DNA of 64,000 nt from Coriobacteriaceae bacterium (GCA_902399975.1 CABOHA010000003.1:62001-126000), one strand, 5' to 3'; positions 26,463 through 35,078 are shown, numbered from the stretch's first letter. The notes: generated by a model not told the origin, from the sequence alone. A program made the numbers and translations.

Positions 26463-27524
26463 ATGGAGAGGATTCTCGGCGTTAATCTCTCTGGCTGGTT
26501 TATTCCCGAGCCCTGGGTGACCCCGTCGCTGTATGCGGCGACCGGTGCATCCAACGCGGCGGAGCTGCAAGAGGCAATGGGCACCGCTGCCTATAACGAG
26601 CGCATGCGTCGCCATTACGAGACGTTTGTGAGCGAGGACGATTTTCGTCGTATGGCGCAGATCGGTCTCAACGCCGTGCGCCTGCCGGTGCCGTGGTATG
26701 CCTTTGGCTCGCAGGAGTCCGACGCTTCCTACATCTCGGTCGTCGATTATATCGACCGTGCTATTGAGTGGGCCGCCAAGTACAACATCCGCGTACTGCT
26801 CGATCTGGCGACTGTACCCGGCGGTCAGGGCGATTCCAACGATTCACCCACGACGCCGGAAGTCGTCGCTGAGTGGCATTCGTCCACCAATGGCCGTCAC
26901 GTTGCGCTCGATGTGCTCGAGCGCCTGGCCGATCGCTATGGTGAGGCCGAGAGCCTGCTGGGCATCGAGCTGTTGGATACGCCGCAGATGAGTGTACGCA
27001 AGAGCCTCTTTACTGTGACGGACGGCATTCCGGCGCACTACCTGCGCAACTTCTATCGTGACGCGTACGAGCTCGTTCGTTCGTATATGCCCGAGGACAA
27101 GATTGTCGTCTTTTCCTCTTCGGGACACCCTGGCGAGTGGAAGCACTTTATGCGCGGTGCCAAGTACAAGAACGTCTACATGGACCTTCATCTGTACCAT
27201 TACCGCGACGAGTATGCGCTCGACATCACGAGCCCCCGCGGGCTGACGACGGCGATTTCGCGTAACAAGCGCGAGCTTAAAGAAGCGATCTCGACTGGGT
27301 TCCCCGTGCTGGTGGGCGAATGGTCGGGTGCGGCGATCTTTGCCAACTCGTCGGTTACGCCCGAGGGGCGCAATGCCTACGAGCGCGTGTTTATCGCCAA
27401 CCAGCTGGCTTCGTTTGCGCCGGCTGCCGGTTGGTTCTTCCAAACGTGGAAGACCGAGAAGCGCATTGCAGCGTGGGACGCCCGCGCGGCGCTCGGCACG
27501 CTCGAGCGCGGCATGATTGAATAG
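26463..27524 (+). CDS. Glycoside hydrolase family 5-like protein, catalytic acid/base apparently lost
   Basis: 353 residues from ATG 26463 (GAAGGGGGC upstream). It resembles the exo-1,3-beta-glucanase type of GH5: MERILGVNLSGWFIPEPWVTP (seen as GVNLSGWF), GLNAVRLPVPWYAF, YNIRVLLDLATVPGGQGDSN, GIELLDTP and FPVLVGEWSGA. The nucleophile Glu286 in GEWS is present. The position expected to read NEP, with the acid/base Glu, reads DTP at 172-174, and the usual HGAPGSQN loop reads ATVPGGQG. There is no signal peptide. It may be a carbohydrate-binding pseudoenzyme or an enzyme with altered chemistry. Confidence 0.8.
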   Translation: MERILGVNLSGWFIPEPWVTPSLYAATGASNAAELQEAMGTAAYNERMRRHYETFVSEDDFRRMAQIGLNAVRLPVPWYAFGSQESDASYISVVDYIDRAIEWAAKYNIRVLLDLATVPGGQGDSNDSPTTPEVVAEWHSSTNGRHVALDVLERLADRYGEAESLLGIELLDTPQMSVRKSLFTVTDGIPAHYLRNFYRDAYELVRSYMPEDKIVVFSSSGHPGEWKHFMRGAKYKNVYMDLHLYHYRDEYALDITSPRGLTTAISRNKRELKEAISTGFPVLVGEWSGAAIFANSSVTPEGRNAYERVFIANQLASFAPAAGWFFQTWKTEKRIAAWDARAALGTLERGMIE

Positions 27525-27530
27525 GTTGAT

Positions 27531-28409
27531 ATGACGCAAAACAGCGCCCATACGGGCAAACTCTATGTGGTCGGCACGCCCATCGGCAACCTGGGCGACC
27601 TGTCCCCGCGCGTTGGCGAGGCCTTTGCCGCCGCCGATGCCATTTGCTGCGAAGACACGCGTGTGACGTCGAAGCTGCTGATGCACCTGGGCATTTCCAA
27701 GCCGCTTGTCCGTTGCGACGAGAATGTGATCGCCAGTCGCGCCGCCGGCCTGGTCGACCGTCTGCTGGCGGGGGAGACCCTCGCCTTTGCCTCGGACGCC
27801 GGCATGCCGAGTGTGTCCGATCCCGGCCAGGCGCTGGTCGAGGCGGCACGTGAGGCCGATGTGCCCGTCGAAGTTATCCCCGGGCCCTCCGCTTGCGTCA
27901 CGGCGCTCGTCTCGTCCGGCATTCCCTGCGAGCATTTCTTCTTCGAAGGCTTTTTGGGTCGCAAGCACGGCGACCGCGTGCGCCGACTGCAGCGCCTTGC
28001 CGTGGTGCCCGGCGCACTCATCTTCTACGAGTCTCCACATCGCATCGTGGCGACGCTCGAGGCCGTGGCGGAGGTCTTTCCCCAGCGTGAGGTTGCCGTC
28101 TGCCGCGAACTCACCAAGCTGCACGAGGAGGTCTTGCGCGGGTCCGCTGCCCAGCTTGCCGAGGAGCTGCGTGCTCGCGGCGAGGTAAAGGGCGAGATTG
28201 CGCTGGTCATCGCGCCGCCGAGCGAGGATGAGGAGGCCGGTATCGTGCCGGTTGGCGCCGCGGCAGCGGATCCCGACGAGGCCCTGCGCGAGGATATCCG
28301 CGCCGCGCTCGAGGAGGGGGAGCCCGCGTCTGCGGTGGCCAAGCGCCTGTCTCAGAAGTATTCGCGCCGCAAGCGCGATGTCTATGCCATGGTGCTCGAT
28401 ATGCAATAG
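27531..28409 (+). CDS. rsmI: 16S rRNA (cytidine(1402)-2'-O)-methyltransferase
   Basis: 292 residues, six bases after the previous gene. SAM-dependent tetrapyrrole-methylase fold: LYVVGTPIGNLGDLSPRV at the N-terminus, CCEDTRVTSKLLMHLGI, LAFASDAGMPSVSDPG, and EVIPGPSACVTALVSSG are all RsmI signatures; ALIFYESPHRI and CRELTKLHEEVLRG follow. It methylates C1402 of 16S rRNA in the decoding centre. The C-terminal part (DEALREDIRAALEEGEPASA) is the usual RsmI tail. Confidence 0.96.
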   Translation: MTQNSAHTGKLYVVGTPIGNLGDLSPRVGEAFAAADAICCEDTRVTSKLLMHLGISKPLVRCDENVIASRAAGLVDRLLAGETLAFASDAGMPSVSDPGQALVEAAREADVPVEVIPGPSACVTALVSSGIPCEHFFFEGFLGRKHGDRVRRLQRLAVVPGALIFYESPHRIVATLEAVAEVFPQREVAVCRELTKLHEEVLRGSAAQLAEELRARGEVKGEIALVIAPPSEDEEAGIVPVGAAAADPDEALREDIRAALEEGEPASAVAKRLSQKYSRRKRDVYAMVLDMQ

Positions 28410-28478
28410 ATGGAGGATATCCAGCCCTTGCGCTAGAATCATCCTCTGTATGCAACGTTTTTCTGGAGGACAAACCCC

Positions 28479-30080
28479 ATGGATCAAAGCAAGCCTTCGT
28501 TCTTTATCACGACGCCCATCTACTACGTCAACGCCGATCCACACCTGGGCACGGCTTATTCCACCATCATCGCCGACGTTCAGGCTCGCTATCGCCGTTC
28601 CGCCGGCTATAACGTCAAGTTCCTGACCGGCATGGACGAGCACGGCGAGAAGGTCGCCGAGGCCGCAGCCAAGCATGGCATGACGCCGCAGGAGTGGACC
28701 GACAGCCAGGCTCCGCACTTCAAGGAGCTTTGGAGCAAGCTCGAGATTTCCAATGATGACTTCATCCGCACCACCGAGCCGCGCCAGCATCATGCCGTGC
28801 AGTACCTGTGGGAGCGCATGAAGGAGTCCGGCTACCTGTATAAGGGCAGCTACGACGGTTGGTATTGCGTGCCTGACGAGACCTACTTCACCGATACGCA
28901 GGTCCAGAAGGGCGACGAGGAGTACGGCAGCGTCGGCCAGCACCTGTGCCCCGACTGCCACCGTCCGCTTGAGCGCGTGCAGGAGGAGTCCTACTTCTTT
29001 AAGCTTTCCGCCTTCCAGGACAAGCTGCTCAAGCTCTATGACGAGCACCCCGACTTTGTCGAGCCTGCGTTCCGCATGAACGAGGTTCGCAGCTTTGTCG
29101 AGGGCGGCCTTAACGACCTTTCCGTGAGCCGTACGAGCTTTGACTGGGGCATTCAGGTCCCGTTTGACGAGGGTCACGTGACCTACGTGTGGTTCGATGC
29201 GCTGCTCAACTATATGACAGCCGTCGGCTACGGTGTCGACACCGACGAGGCCCGTGCCGAGCTGGCCTATCGCTGGCCCGCGCAGTTCCACATCGTGGGT
29301 AAGGACATCATCCGCTTCCACTGCGTCATTTGGCCCGCCATGCTCATGGCCATCGGCGAGGCCCTGCCCGAGCACGTCTTTGCCCACGGCTTCCTGACCG
29401 TGCGCAATGCCGAGACCGGCAAGGCCGAGAAGATGTCCAAGAGCCGCGGCAACGCCATCGCTCCGCAGGATGTTATCGACATGCTGGGCGTCGAGGGCTA
29501 CCGCTATTACTTTATGACCGACGTGGTCCCCGGCACCGACGGCGCCATCAGCTTCGATCGTATGGAGCAGGTCTACAACGCCGATCTGGCCAACAGCTGG
29601 GGGAACCTCATCTCGCGCTCGCTCAACATGAGCGCAAAGTACTTTGACGGCTGCGCCCCGGCTAAACCGGCGTCTGCCGACGCGTTCGATAACCCGCTGG
29701 CAAAGATTGCCGACGGTTTGGTCGAGCGCTACATGGCCAAGATGGACGTGCTCGATTACGGTGGAGCCAAGGATGAGGTTATGGAGCTCATCCATGCCGC
29801 CAACCACTACATCGAGGACTCCGAGCCCTGGGCGCTTGCCAAGGACGAGGCCAAAGCTGACGAGCTGGCATTTGTGATCTACAACCTGCTCGAGGCCATC
29901 CGCATCGCCGCCCACCTGCTGATGCCGCTCATGCCTCAGACCTCTGCCGAGGCCCTGCGCCGCCTGTCCTGCGAGAACGAGGCCGCGACCGACGACCTCA
30001 AGGGCATTTGCGCTTGGGGCCTGCTTGCTGGTGGTCAGCCCGTCGAGAAGGGCGATCCGCTGTTCCCGCGTCTGGCGTAG
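28479..30080 (+). CDS. metG: Methionine--tRNA ligase
   Basis: Charges tRNA-Met, 533 residues. The ATG at 28479 has CTGGAGGA upstream. The class I HIGH equivalent is HLGT at 22-25 (YYVNADPHLGTAYS); a zinc-type CPDC occurs at 157-160; KMSKS is at 318-322. An anticodon-binding helical domain completes the protein. There is no C-terminal EMAP tRNA-binding domain, so this is the short form. It follows rsmI by 69 nt. Confidence 0.97.
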   Translation: MDQSKPSFFITTPIYYVNADPHLGTAYSTIIADVQARYRRSAGYNVKFLTGMDEHGEKVAEAAAKHGMTPQEWTDSQAPHFKELWSKLEISNDDFIRTTEPRQHHAVQYLWERMKESGYLYKGSYDGWYCVPDETYFTDTQVQKGDEEYGSVGQHLCPDCHRPLERVQEESYFFKLSAFQDKLLKLYDEHPDFVEPAFRMNEVRSFVEGGLNDLSVSRTSFDWGIQVPFDEGHVTYVWFDALLNYMTAVGYGVDTDEARAELAYRWPAQFHIVGKDIIRFHCVIWPAMLMAIGEALPEHVFAHGFLTVRNAETGKAEKMSKSRGNAIAPQDVIDMLGVEGYRYYFMTDVVPGTDGAISFDRMEQVYNADLANSWGNLISRSLNMSAKYFDGCAPAKPASADAFDNPLAKIADGLVERYMAKMDVLDYGGAKDEVMELIHAANHYIEDSEPWALAKDEAKADELAFVIYNLLEAIRIAAHLLMPLMPQTSAEALRRLSCENEAATDDLKGICAWGLLAGGQPVEKGDPLFPRLA

Positions 30081-30120
30081 AGACCGCGCGAGCGCCATAT
30101 CGGCAATTTGCTGTTTAGAT

Positions 30121-30155
30121 GTAAGGGCATGGCCGCAACGGTCCATGCCCTTTCG
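30121..30155 (+). terminator. Terminator after metG
   Basis: Hairpin AAGGGCATGG-CCGCAACGGT-CCATGCCCTT with a T tail, just upstream of rsmA. Confidence 0.75.
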
Positions 30156-30190
30156 TTTCAAGACGCCGCCATCATGCTAAGGAGGCAACT

Positions 30191-31051
30191 ATGACAACTT
30201 CGCCTTTGGCAAACCCCACGGCCACCAGGGAGCTGCTGGAGGAGTTTGGCCTTGCGACCAAGCATCGCCTGGGCCAGAACTTTCTAATCGACAATCATGT
30301 GATCGAGCGTATCTGCGAGCTTGCCGAGCTTGCAGGTGACGAGCGCGTACTCGAGGTGGGTCCGGGTTGCGGTACTTTGACACTTGCGTTGCTGCAGGAA
30401 GCGGCGTGCGTTACGTCCATTGAGGCCGATCCCGAGCTTGAGCCGGTGCTCGATGCCCACGCCGCCGACTATGCCAACTTCCGCTTTATCATGGGCGATG
30501 CGCTCAAGGTGGGCCCGGAGCAGATTGAGCAGGCTGCGGGCGGTGAGCCGACGGTATTTGTCGCGAACTTGCCCTATAACGTGGCGGCGACGATCATTTT
30601 GCAATTTTTCCAGACAATGCCGGCGCTCAAGCGCGCCGTCGTCATGGTGCAAAAGGAGGTTGCCGATCGCATTGCCGCAGTGCCGGGCAACAAGACCTAT
30701 GGCGGCTATACGGCAAAGCTTGGCCTGTATGCGCAGGTAACGGGTCGCTTTGAGGTGCCGCCGCGTTGCTTTATGCCGGCGCCACACGTGGACTCGGCCG
30801 TCGTGCGTATCGACCGTGTTGACGGTGTGGTGCCCGAAGGACTCGATCGCGAATTTGTGGCCCGTGTGATTGACGCTGCATTTGCTCAGCGTCGCAAGAC
30901 CATCCGCAATTCCATGAGCGCCAACGGCTTTGCCAAGGACGTGCTCGATGCCGCCTTTGAGGCTTGCGGTATCGCACCCACCACGCGCGCCGAGACGCTC
31001 GGCGTCGCCGACTTTGTGTGCCTGGCTCGGGAGCTTTCCCATGACGCTTAA
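30191..31051 (+). CDS. rsmA: 16S rRNA dimethyladenosine transferase
   Basis: 286 residues; AAGGAGG upstream of ATG 30191. It dimethylates A1518/A1519 of 16S rRNA. KHRLGQNFLIDNHVIERI, VLEVGPGCGTLTLALL (SAM site), SIEADPEL, VANLPYNVAATIIL (NLPY catalytic motif) and FMPAPHVDSAVVRI are all present. The C-terminal FAQRRKTIRNSM helix domain is intact. It overlaps tatD by 11 nt, so the pair is translationally coupled. Confidence 0.96.
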   Translation: MTTSPLANPTATRELLEEFGLATKHRLGQNFLIDNHVIERICELAELAGDERVLEVGPGCGTLTLALLQEAACVTSIEADPELEPVLDAHAADYANFRFIMGDALKVGPEQIEQAAGGEPTVFVANLPYNVAATIILQFFQTMPALKRAVVMVQKEVADRIAAVPGNKTYGGYTAKLGLYAQVTGRFEVPPRCFMPAPHVDSAVVRIDRVDGVVPEGLDREFVARVIDAAFAQRRKTIRNSMSANGFAKDVLDAAFEACGIAPTTRAETLGVADFVCLARELSHDA

Positions 31052-31958
31052 TGCCGAACGCGTGACGTTTACCAAGAAAAAGAAGACGGTTGCTTGTCCC
31101 GTGCCCTTGGCACCGCTTGCCGACACACATGCGCATCTGCTTTCGTTCTGGGGCAAGGATGTGCCCGAGACACTCGTGCGTGCCAAGGCGGCAGGCATCG
31201 ACCTGTTGGTGACGGTCTTCGATCCCATTGCCGACAAGCGCAGCGTGACGGACTATAGCGACTGGCTGACGCGCGAGATTCTGCCGATACGGGATATCCC
31301 GCAGATCAAGTATCTTGCCGGCGTGCATCCGTATGGCGCGCCGGACTATACCGACGACGTTCACGCACAGGTCGTTGCCGCGCTTGATGATCCCTTATGC
31401 GCCGGTATTGGCGAAATCGGTCTGGACTACCACATGGACTATGACGACGATATCGCGCCGGCGCCCCACAGCGTGCAGATTGATTGCATGGCACGTCAGC
31501 TCGAAGTCGCCGTGCGCTGCAATGTGCCGGTGGAGTTGCACCTGCGGCACGAGGACTCGGATGGGGAGCGCACCTCGCATATGGATGCGTACAACGTGCT
31601 TCGTGAGGTGGGCGTGCCCCAGGCCGGTTGTGTGCTGCACTGTTTTGGCGAGGACCGCGCCACGATGGAGCGCTTTGTGGAGCTGGGCTGCTATATCGCC
31701 TATGGTGGTGCGGCCACCTTTAAGCGCAACGACGACGTGCGCGAGGCATTTGCGGCAACCCCACTCGATCGAATTTTGTTCGAGACGGATTGCCCGTATA
31801 TGGCGCCGGAGCCCATTCGCGATCTTGAGTGCGAGCCTGCAATGATTTCCATCACGGCAAACGCGCTGGTCAACGACCGCGTCGATCGTACCGGTGAGGA
31901 CGCCGAAGCAATCGCTCGAGCCGCCTGGGAAAATGCCTGCAAACTTTTTCAAAAATAG
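31041..31958 (+). CDS. tatD: TatD family metal-dependent hydrolase
   Basis: 305 residues from ATG 31041. The TIM-barrel metal ligands are visible as LADTHAHLLSF (DTHAH), GIGEIGLDYHMDY, VELHLRHEDSDG, CVLHCFGEDRATM and LFETDCPYMAPEP. TatD enzymes are Mg2+ deoxyribonucleases. The protein has an N-terminal basic stretch (TFTKKKKTVACP) ahead of the barrel, an extra feature relative to most TatD. It ends just before the tRNA-Leu promoter. Confidence 0.9.
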   Translation: MTLNAERVTFTKKKKTVACPVPLAPLADTHAHLLSFWGKDVPETLVRAKAAGIDLLVTVFDPIADKRSVTDYSDWLTREILPIRDIPQIKYLAGVHPYGAPDYTDDVHAQVVAALDDPLCAGIGEIGLDYHMDYDDDIAPAPHSVQIDCMARQLEVAVRCNVPVELHLRHEDSDGERTSHMDAYNVLREVGVPQAGCVLHCFGEDRATMERFVELGCYIAYGGAATFKRNDDVREAFAATPLDRILFETDCPYMAPEPIRDLECEPAMISITANALVNDRVDRTGEDAEAIARAAWENACKLFQK

Positions 31959-31961
31959 TTC

Positions 31962-31990
31962 TTGCGTTCGCGGTGGCGCTCCGTTATTCT
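31962..31990 (+). promoter_or_regulatory. Promoter of tRNA-Leu
   Basis: -35 TTGCGT (31962-31967) and -10 TATTCT (31985-31990), with a 17-bp spacer. Confidence 0.7.
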
Positions 31991-32001
31991 AATTCCTGCA
32001 C

Positions 32002-32088
32002 GCGGGCGTGGCGGAATTGGCAGACGCGTACGGTTCAGGTCCGTATGGGGGCAACCCCATGAAGGTTCAAGTCCTTTCGCCCGCACCA
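32002..32088 (+). tRNA. tRNA-Leu(CAG)
   Basis: 87 nt including encoded CCA. Anticodon loop TTCAGGT (CAG), a class II variable arm (TGGGGGCAACCCCA), and acceptor GCGGGCG/CGCCCGC. A terminator (AGCTCCCA-GCAA-TGGGAGCT then six T) follows at 32099-32125. Confidence 0.96.
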
Positions 32089-32318
32089 TTGATTGAAAGA
32101 GCTCCCAGCAATGGGAGCTTTTTTGTTATAGGCCCATCGCGGGGACTTTAACCTGCGAAGGAGCGAGCGTCAAGAAAACGCGGAGCGTTTTTAGCGAGCT
32201 GGCGAGTCCGCCGGCAGGCGGGCGAAGCCGGTGCGGATCCGCGAAGCGGATACGCGGACGTCCTTTCGCTCGCACCATGGATTGAAAGAGCTCCCAGCAA
32301 TGGGAGCTTTTTTGTTAT
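32089..32318 (+). repeat. tRNA-trailing structured repeat after tRNA-Leu
   Basis: A GC-rich body (about 32130-32259: CAAGAAAACGCGGAGCGTTTTT, read as AAAACGC-GGA-GCGTTTT, then CCGCCGGCAGGCGGGCGAAG and GGATCCGCGAAGCGGAT) is bounded by direct repeats of about 59 nt. The left repeat (32071-32129) contains the real tRNA-Leu 3' end and terminator. The right one (32260-32318) repeats them with two changes: the acceptor segment becomes CGCTCGC, and T becomes G after CCA. The 289-nt stretch before the SPFH gene holds only this element. Confidence 0.8.
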
Positions 32319-32376
32319 GCACGATCTCCTTGGACGGGTATCCTAATGGCAACGTGTGCCTATCAGAGGAGAGACC

Positions 32377-33315
32377 ATGCTGTTTTCCGGTATCATCGCT
32401 GCCCTTACGAGCCTTTTGATTCCCATCATCATCCTGCTGCTGTTGTTTCCCAACGCCTGCTACGTCGTTGAGCAGCAGCACGCTGTGATCATCGAGCGCT
32501 TGGGTAAGTTCAATCGTATCGTCAACGCGGGCTTCCACGTGAAGGTGCCCGTGATCGACCGCAAGGCCGCCACGGTGAGCCTGCGCACCATGAAAAACGG
32601 TTTTGGCATCGACGTTAAGACCCAGGACAACGTGACCATCGGCCTTGAGGTCTCCGCTCAGTACCACGTGAGCTACGACATGGGCGCCGGCCCGGCAGAT
32701 TCGGGCATCTACAAGAGCTACTACATGCTGCAGGAGCCCGTCGACCAGATGCGTGACTTCATCACCGACGCCCTGCGCTCTTCGATTCCTGTCTACACAC
32801 TCGATGAGGTCTTTGCCAAGAAGGATGACATCGCCAAGGATGTCAACGCTACCGTTTCCGAGCAGATGGCCGCCTACGGCTTCACCCTCGTGTCGACGCT
32901 CATCACCAAAATCGCACTGCCGACCGAGGTTGAGAACTCCATGAACGACATCAACGCCGCCCAGCGCAAGCGCGCTGCGGCACAGGAGCTCGCCGAGGCA
33001 GACCGCATCAAGCGCGTCACCGAGGCGACCGCCGAGGCCGAGGCAATGGAAAAGGCGGGCGAGGGCATCGCCAACCAGCGCAAGGCCATCGCACTGGGTA
33101 TCAAAGATTCGCTCGAGATCATCCAGGAGACGGGTGTCGGCAATGACGAGGCCAACCAACTGTTCATGTTTACGCAGTGGTCTGAGATGATGACGGAGTT
33201 CGCTCGCACGGGTAAAACCTCGACGGTCGTGCTGCCGAGCGACTTTTCGCAGTCGGCCTCGATGTTCGAGCAGATGCTGGCCGCCGGCAAAGTTCAAAAC
33301 GATTCGAAGGAGTAG
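32377..33315 (+). CDS. SPFH/Band 7 domain membrane protein
   Basis: 312 residues from ATG 32377 (AGAGGAGA upstream). N-terminal hairpin membrane segment (IIAALTSLLIPIIILLLLFP) is followed by the stomatin/flotillin-type SPFH domain (CYVVEQQHAVIIERLGKFNR, seen as EQQHAVIIERLGKF; VKTQDNVTIGLEVSAQYHV) and a heptad-rich coiled coil (AAQRKRAAAQELAEADRI, AEAEAMEKAGEG). Family members form large membrane scaffolds. No NfeD partner lies nearby. Confidence 0.9.
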   Translation: MLFSGIIAALTSLLIPIIILLLLFPNACYVVEQQHAVIIERLGKFNRIVNAGFHVKVPVIDRKAATVSLRTMKNGFGIDVKTQDNVTIGLEVSAQYHVSYDMGAGPADSGIYKSYYMLQEPVDQMRDFITDALRSSIPVYTLDEVFAKKDDIAKDVNATVSEQMAAYGFTLVSTLITKIALPTEVENSMNDINAAQRKRAAAQELAEADRIKRVTEATAEAEAMEKAGEGIANQRKAIALGIKDSLEIIQETGVGNDEANQLFMFTQWSEMMTEFARTGKTSTVVLPSDFSQSASMFEQMLAAGKVQNDSKE

Positions 33316-33321
33316 GCGCGC

Positions 33322-33792
33322 GTGAAATACACCGTCGTTTGCGTCGGTAAGCTCAAGGAGCGCTTTTGGAAGGACGCGTGCGCTGAGTACACCAAGCGCC
33401 TAGGTGCCTATGCCAAGGTGGATATCCGCGAGGTGGCCGATATCGACCCGGCTAAGGCGGGCGGCGTGGATGTCGCGCGCGACAAGGAGGGGGCGGCGAT
33501 TCTTACAGCCCTGCCGCCTCGAGCACATGTGATCTTGCTGGCCATTGAGGGCAAAGAGCGCTCGAGCGAGGAACTTTCGGCGCGGCTCGATGATCTTATG
33601 CTACGTGGTAACAGCGACATCGCCTTTGTAATTGGCGGATCGGACGGCGTGAGCGATGACGTGCGCGCACGAGCCGACGAGATGCTCAGCTTTGGACGTA
33701 TTACCTTGCCGCATAACTTGGCGCGCGTGGTGCTGCTGGAGCAGATCTACCGCGCCTGCAAGATCAGCCGCGGCGAGCCGTATCACAAATAG
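33322..33792 (+). CDS. rlmH: 23S rRNA (pseudouridine(1915)-N3)-methyltransferase RlmH
   Basis: 156 residues, the normal family length. SPOUT-fold trefoil methyltransferase acting on position 1915 of 23S rRNA. MKYTVVCVGKLKERFWKDA, HVILLAIEGKERSSEELSA, IAFVIGGSDGVSDDVRA, and the C-terminal LPHNLARVVLLEQIYRACKI (LPHNLARVVLLEQIYRA) with RGEPYHK are the RlmH signatures. It starts seven bases after the SPFH gene. Confidence 0.96.
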   Translation: MKYTVVCVGKLKERFWKDACAEYTKRLGAYAKVDIREVADIDPAKAGGVDVARDKEGAAILTALPPRAHVILLAIEGKERSSEELSARLDDLMLRGNSDIAFVIGGSDGVSDDVRARADEMLSFGRITLPHNLARVVLLEQIYRACKISRGEPYHK

Positions 33793-33865
33793 GTCAGCAA
33801 TACGAAACAATGGCGTGGGACAATAGCTTTCGTTTTGAGGAATGTGTCTGAAAGGACTATGTGAT

Positions 33866-34636
33866 ATGAAGATTGGATTTGTCGGTTTTGGCAATATGGC
33901 GAGCGCTATGGCCGATGGCTGGATCGCTGCCGGTGTAGCTGCGAGCGACATGTGCGCCTGTGCGGGTCGCTACGACGCACTGGTTGAGCGCTGTGAGGCG
34001 CGCGGGATGGCCGCTTGCCACGATGCCGCCGAGGTTGTCGCCGCATCCGATATCGTGGTCGCTGCGGTCAAGCCGTACATGATCGAGAAGGTATTCGCCC
34101 CGCTCAAGGATGCTCTTGCCAAAAAGGTCGTTCTGTCGGTTGCCTGGACCTGGGACAGTGCCAAGTGGGAGCAGGTCCTGCCGGGCGTCGCGCATATCTC
34201 GACGGTGCCCAACACGCCGGTTTCGGTGGGCGAGGGCGTCATCGCTTGCGAGAAGGCTTCCACGCTTAGTGATGAGCAGAGCGCAGTGGTGCTTGATTTG
34301 CTTGGCAAGCTCGGTGCGGTGGTCGAGCTCGATACGAGCCTGCTGTTCGTGGGCGGCACGGTGGGTGGTTGCGCTCCGGCATTTGTCGCTATGGCAATCG
34401 AGGCCCTGGGCGATGCAGCGGTCAAGCACGGTATCCCGCGCGCTGATGCCTATCGCATTGTGAGCCAGATGGTGCTGGGTACGGCAAAGCTGCAGCTCGC
34501 AACCGGTCAGCATCCCGCAGCGATGAAGGATGCCGTGTGCTCGCCCGGCGGTGCCACCATCAAGGGCGTCGTTGCGCTCGAGGACGCTGGCATGCGCAGC
34601 GCCCTGGTCAAGGCAATCGACGCAACCCTCCAGTAA
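33866..34636 (+). CDS. proC: Pyrroline-5-carboxylate reductase
   Basis: 256 residues from ATG 33866 (GAAAGGAC upstream). It makes proline from pyrroline-5-carboxylate with NAD(P)H. Rossmann start MKIGFVGFGNMASAMADGW, AVKPYMIEKV, VPNTPVSVGEGV, the substrate region GGTVGGCAPAFVAMAIEAL, and C-terminal AVCSPGGATIKGVVALEDAG (SPGGATIKG) are diagnostic. It is slightly shorter than average. Confidence 0.94.
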   Translation: MKIGFVGFGNMASAMADGWIAAGVAASDMCACAGRYDALVERCEARGMAACHDAAEVVAASDIVVAAVKPYMIEKVFAPLKDALAKKVVLSVAWTWDSAKWEQVLPGVAHISTVPNTPVSVGEGVIACEKASTLSDEQSAVVLDLLGKLGAVVELDTSLLFVGGTVGGCAPAFVAMAIEALGDAAVKHGIPRADAYRIVSQMVLGTAKLQLATGQHPAAMKDAVCSPGGATIKGVVALEDAGMRSALVKAIDATLQ

Positions 34637-34642
34637 AACCGA

Positions 34643-34789
34643 CCAAAAAAGGGACAGTTTATTTTGGCAGGTTTTTCCTGCGGTTTTGTCCTTTTAGCGA
34701 AAAGTGCCCCGCAACTGGCTCAATTCCAGTTGCGGGGCACTTGCGTTTGCCCAGATAAAACCGACCAAAATAAACCTGTCCCTTTTTGG
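34643..34789. terminator. Large nested palindrome and bidirectional terminator between proC and the DUF6724-like gene
   Basis: The central hairpin has a 17-bp stem AAGTGCCCCGCAACTGG/CCAGTTGCGGGGCACTT (34702-34718 and 34726-34742). It is framed by outer inverted arms CCAAAAAAGGGACAG...TTTTGG (34643-34667) and the mirrored CCAAAATAAACCTGTCCC (34765-34789). AAAACCGACCAAAA is also directly repeated at 34635 and 34757. Convergent genes on both sides fit a two-way terminator. Confidence 0.8.
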
Positions 34790-34793
34790 CAGG

Positions 34794-34967
34794 TTAGTCC
34801 CAGAAGCTGTCTTCTTCGTCCTCGGACTTGGGGCCGCGGTCGACATACATCTTATGGGTGCGCTTCTCCATTACAAAGGCAATAATCGCAAACAGCAGGA
34901 TGCCGCCGGCGAAAAGGATGGCAAAACCGGTGCGGGTGCCAAACAAAAAGGAAAAAACTGCGTCCAT
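34794..34967 (-). CDS. Small membrane protein, DUF6724-like
   Basis: 57 residues. It starts MDAVFSFLFGTRTGFAILFA, has one membrane helix (FAILFAGGILLFAIIAFVM, about 15-33), and an acidic C-terminal tail ending SEDEEDSFWD. The start at 34967 has AAGAAGG upstream. It resembles a coriobacterial small-protein family (DUF6724, from memory). Function is unknown. Confidence 0.75.
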   Translation of the reverse strand: MDAVFSFLFGTRTGFAILFAGGILLFAIIAFVMEKRTHKMYVDRGPKSEDEEDSFWD

Positions 34968-35078
34968 TGGGTGCCTTCTTGCGTAGTTGAGTTGGGTCGT
35001 AAACGCTCATAAGTATATACTTGCCCATACATGTACAAGGTTGCAACCTAAATGGAATGTATATCGCCGGAGGATCTA

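Noticed and set aside
26844..30161. A 1105-codon reading frame on the minus strand across the GH5-like gene, rsmI, metG and rsmA
   Set aside because: It lies opposite three well-identified genes and its translation is low-complexity His/Gly/Ala-rich sequence, an effect of GC-rich codon bias.
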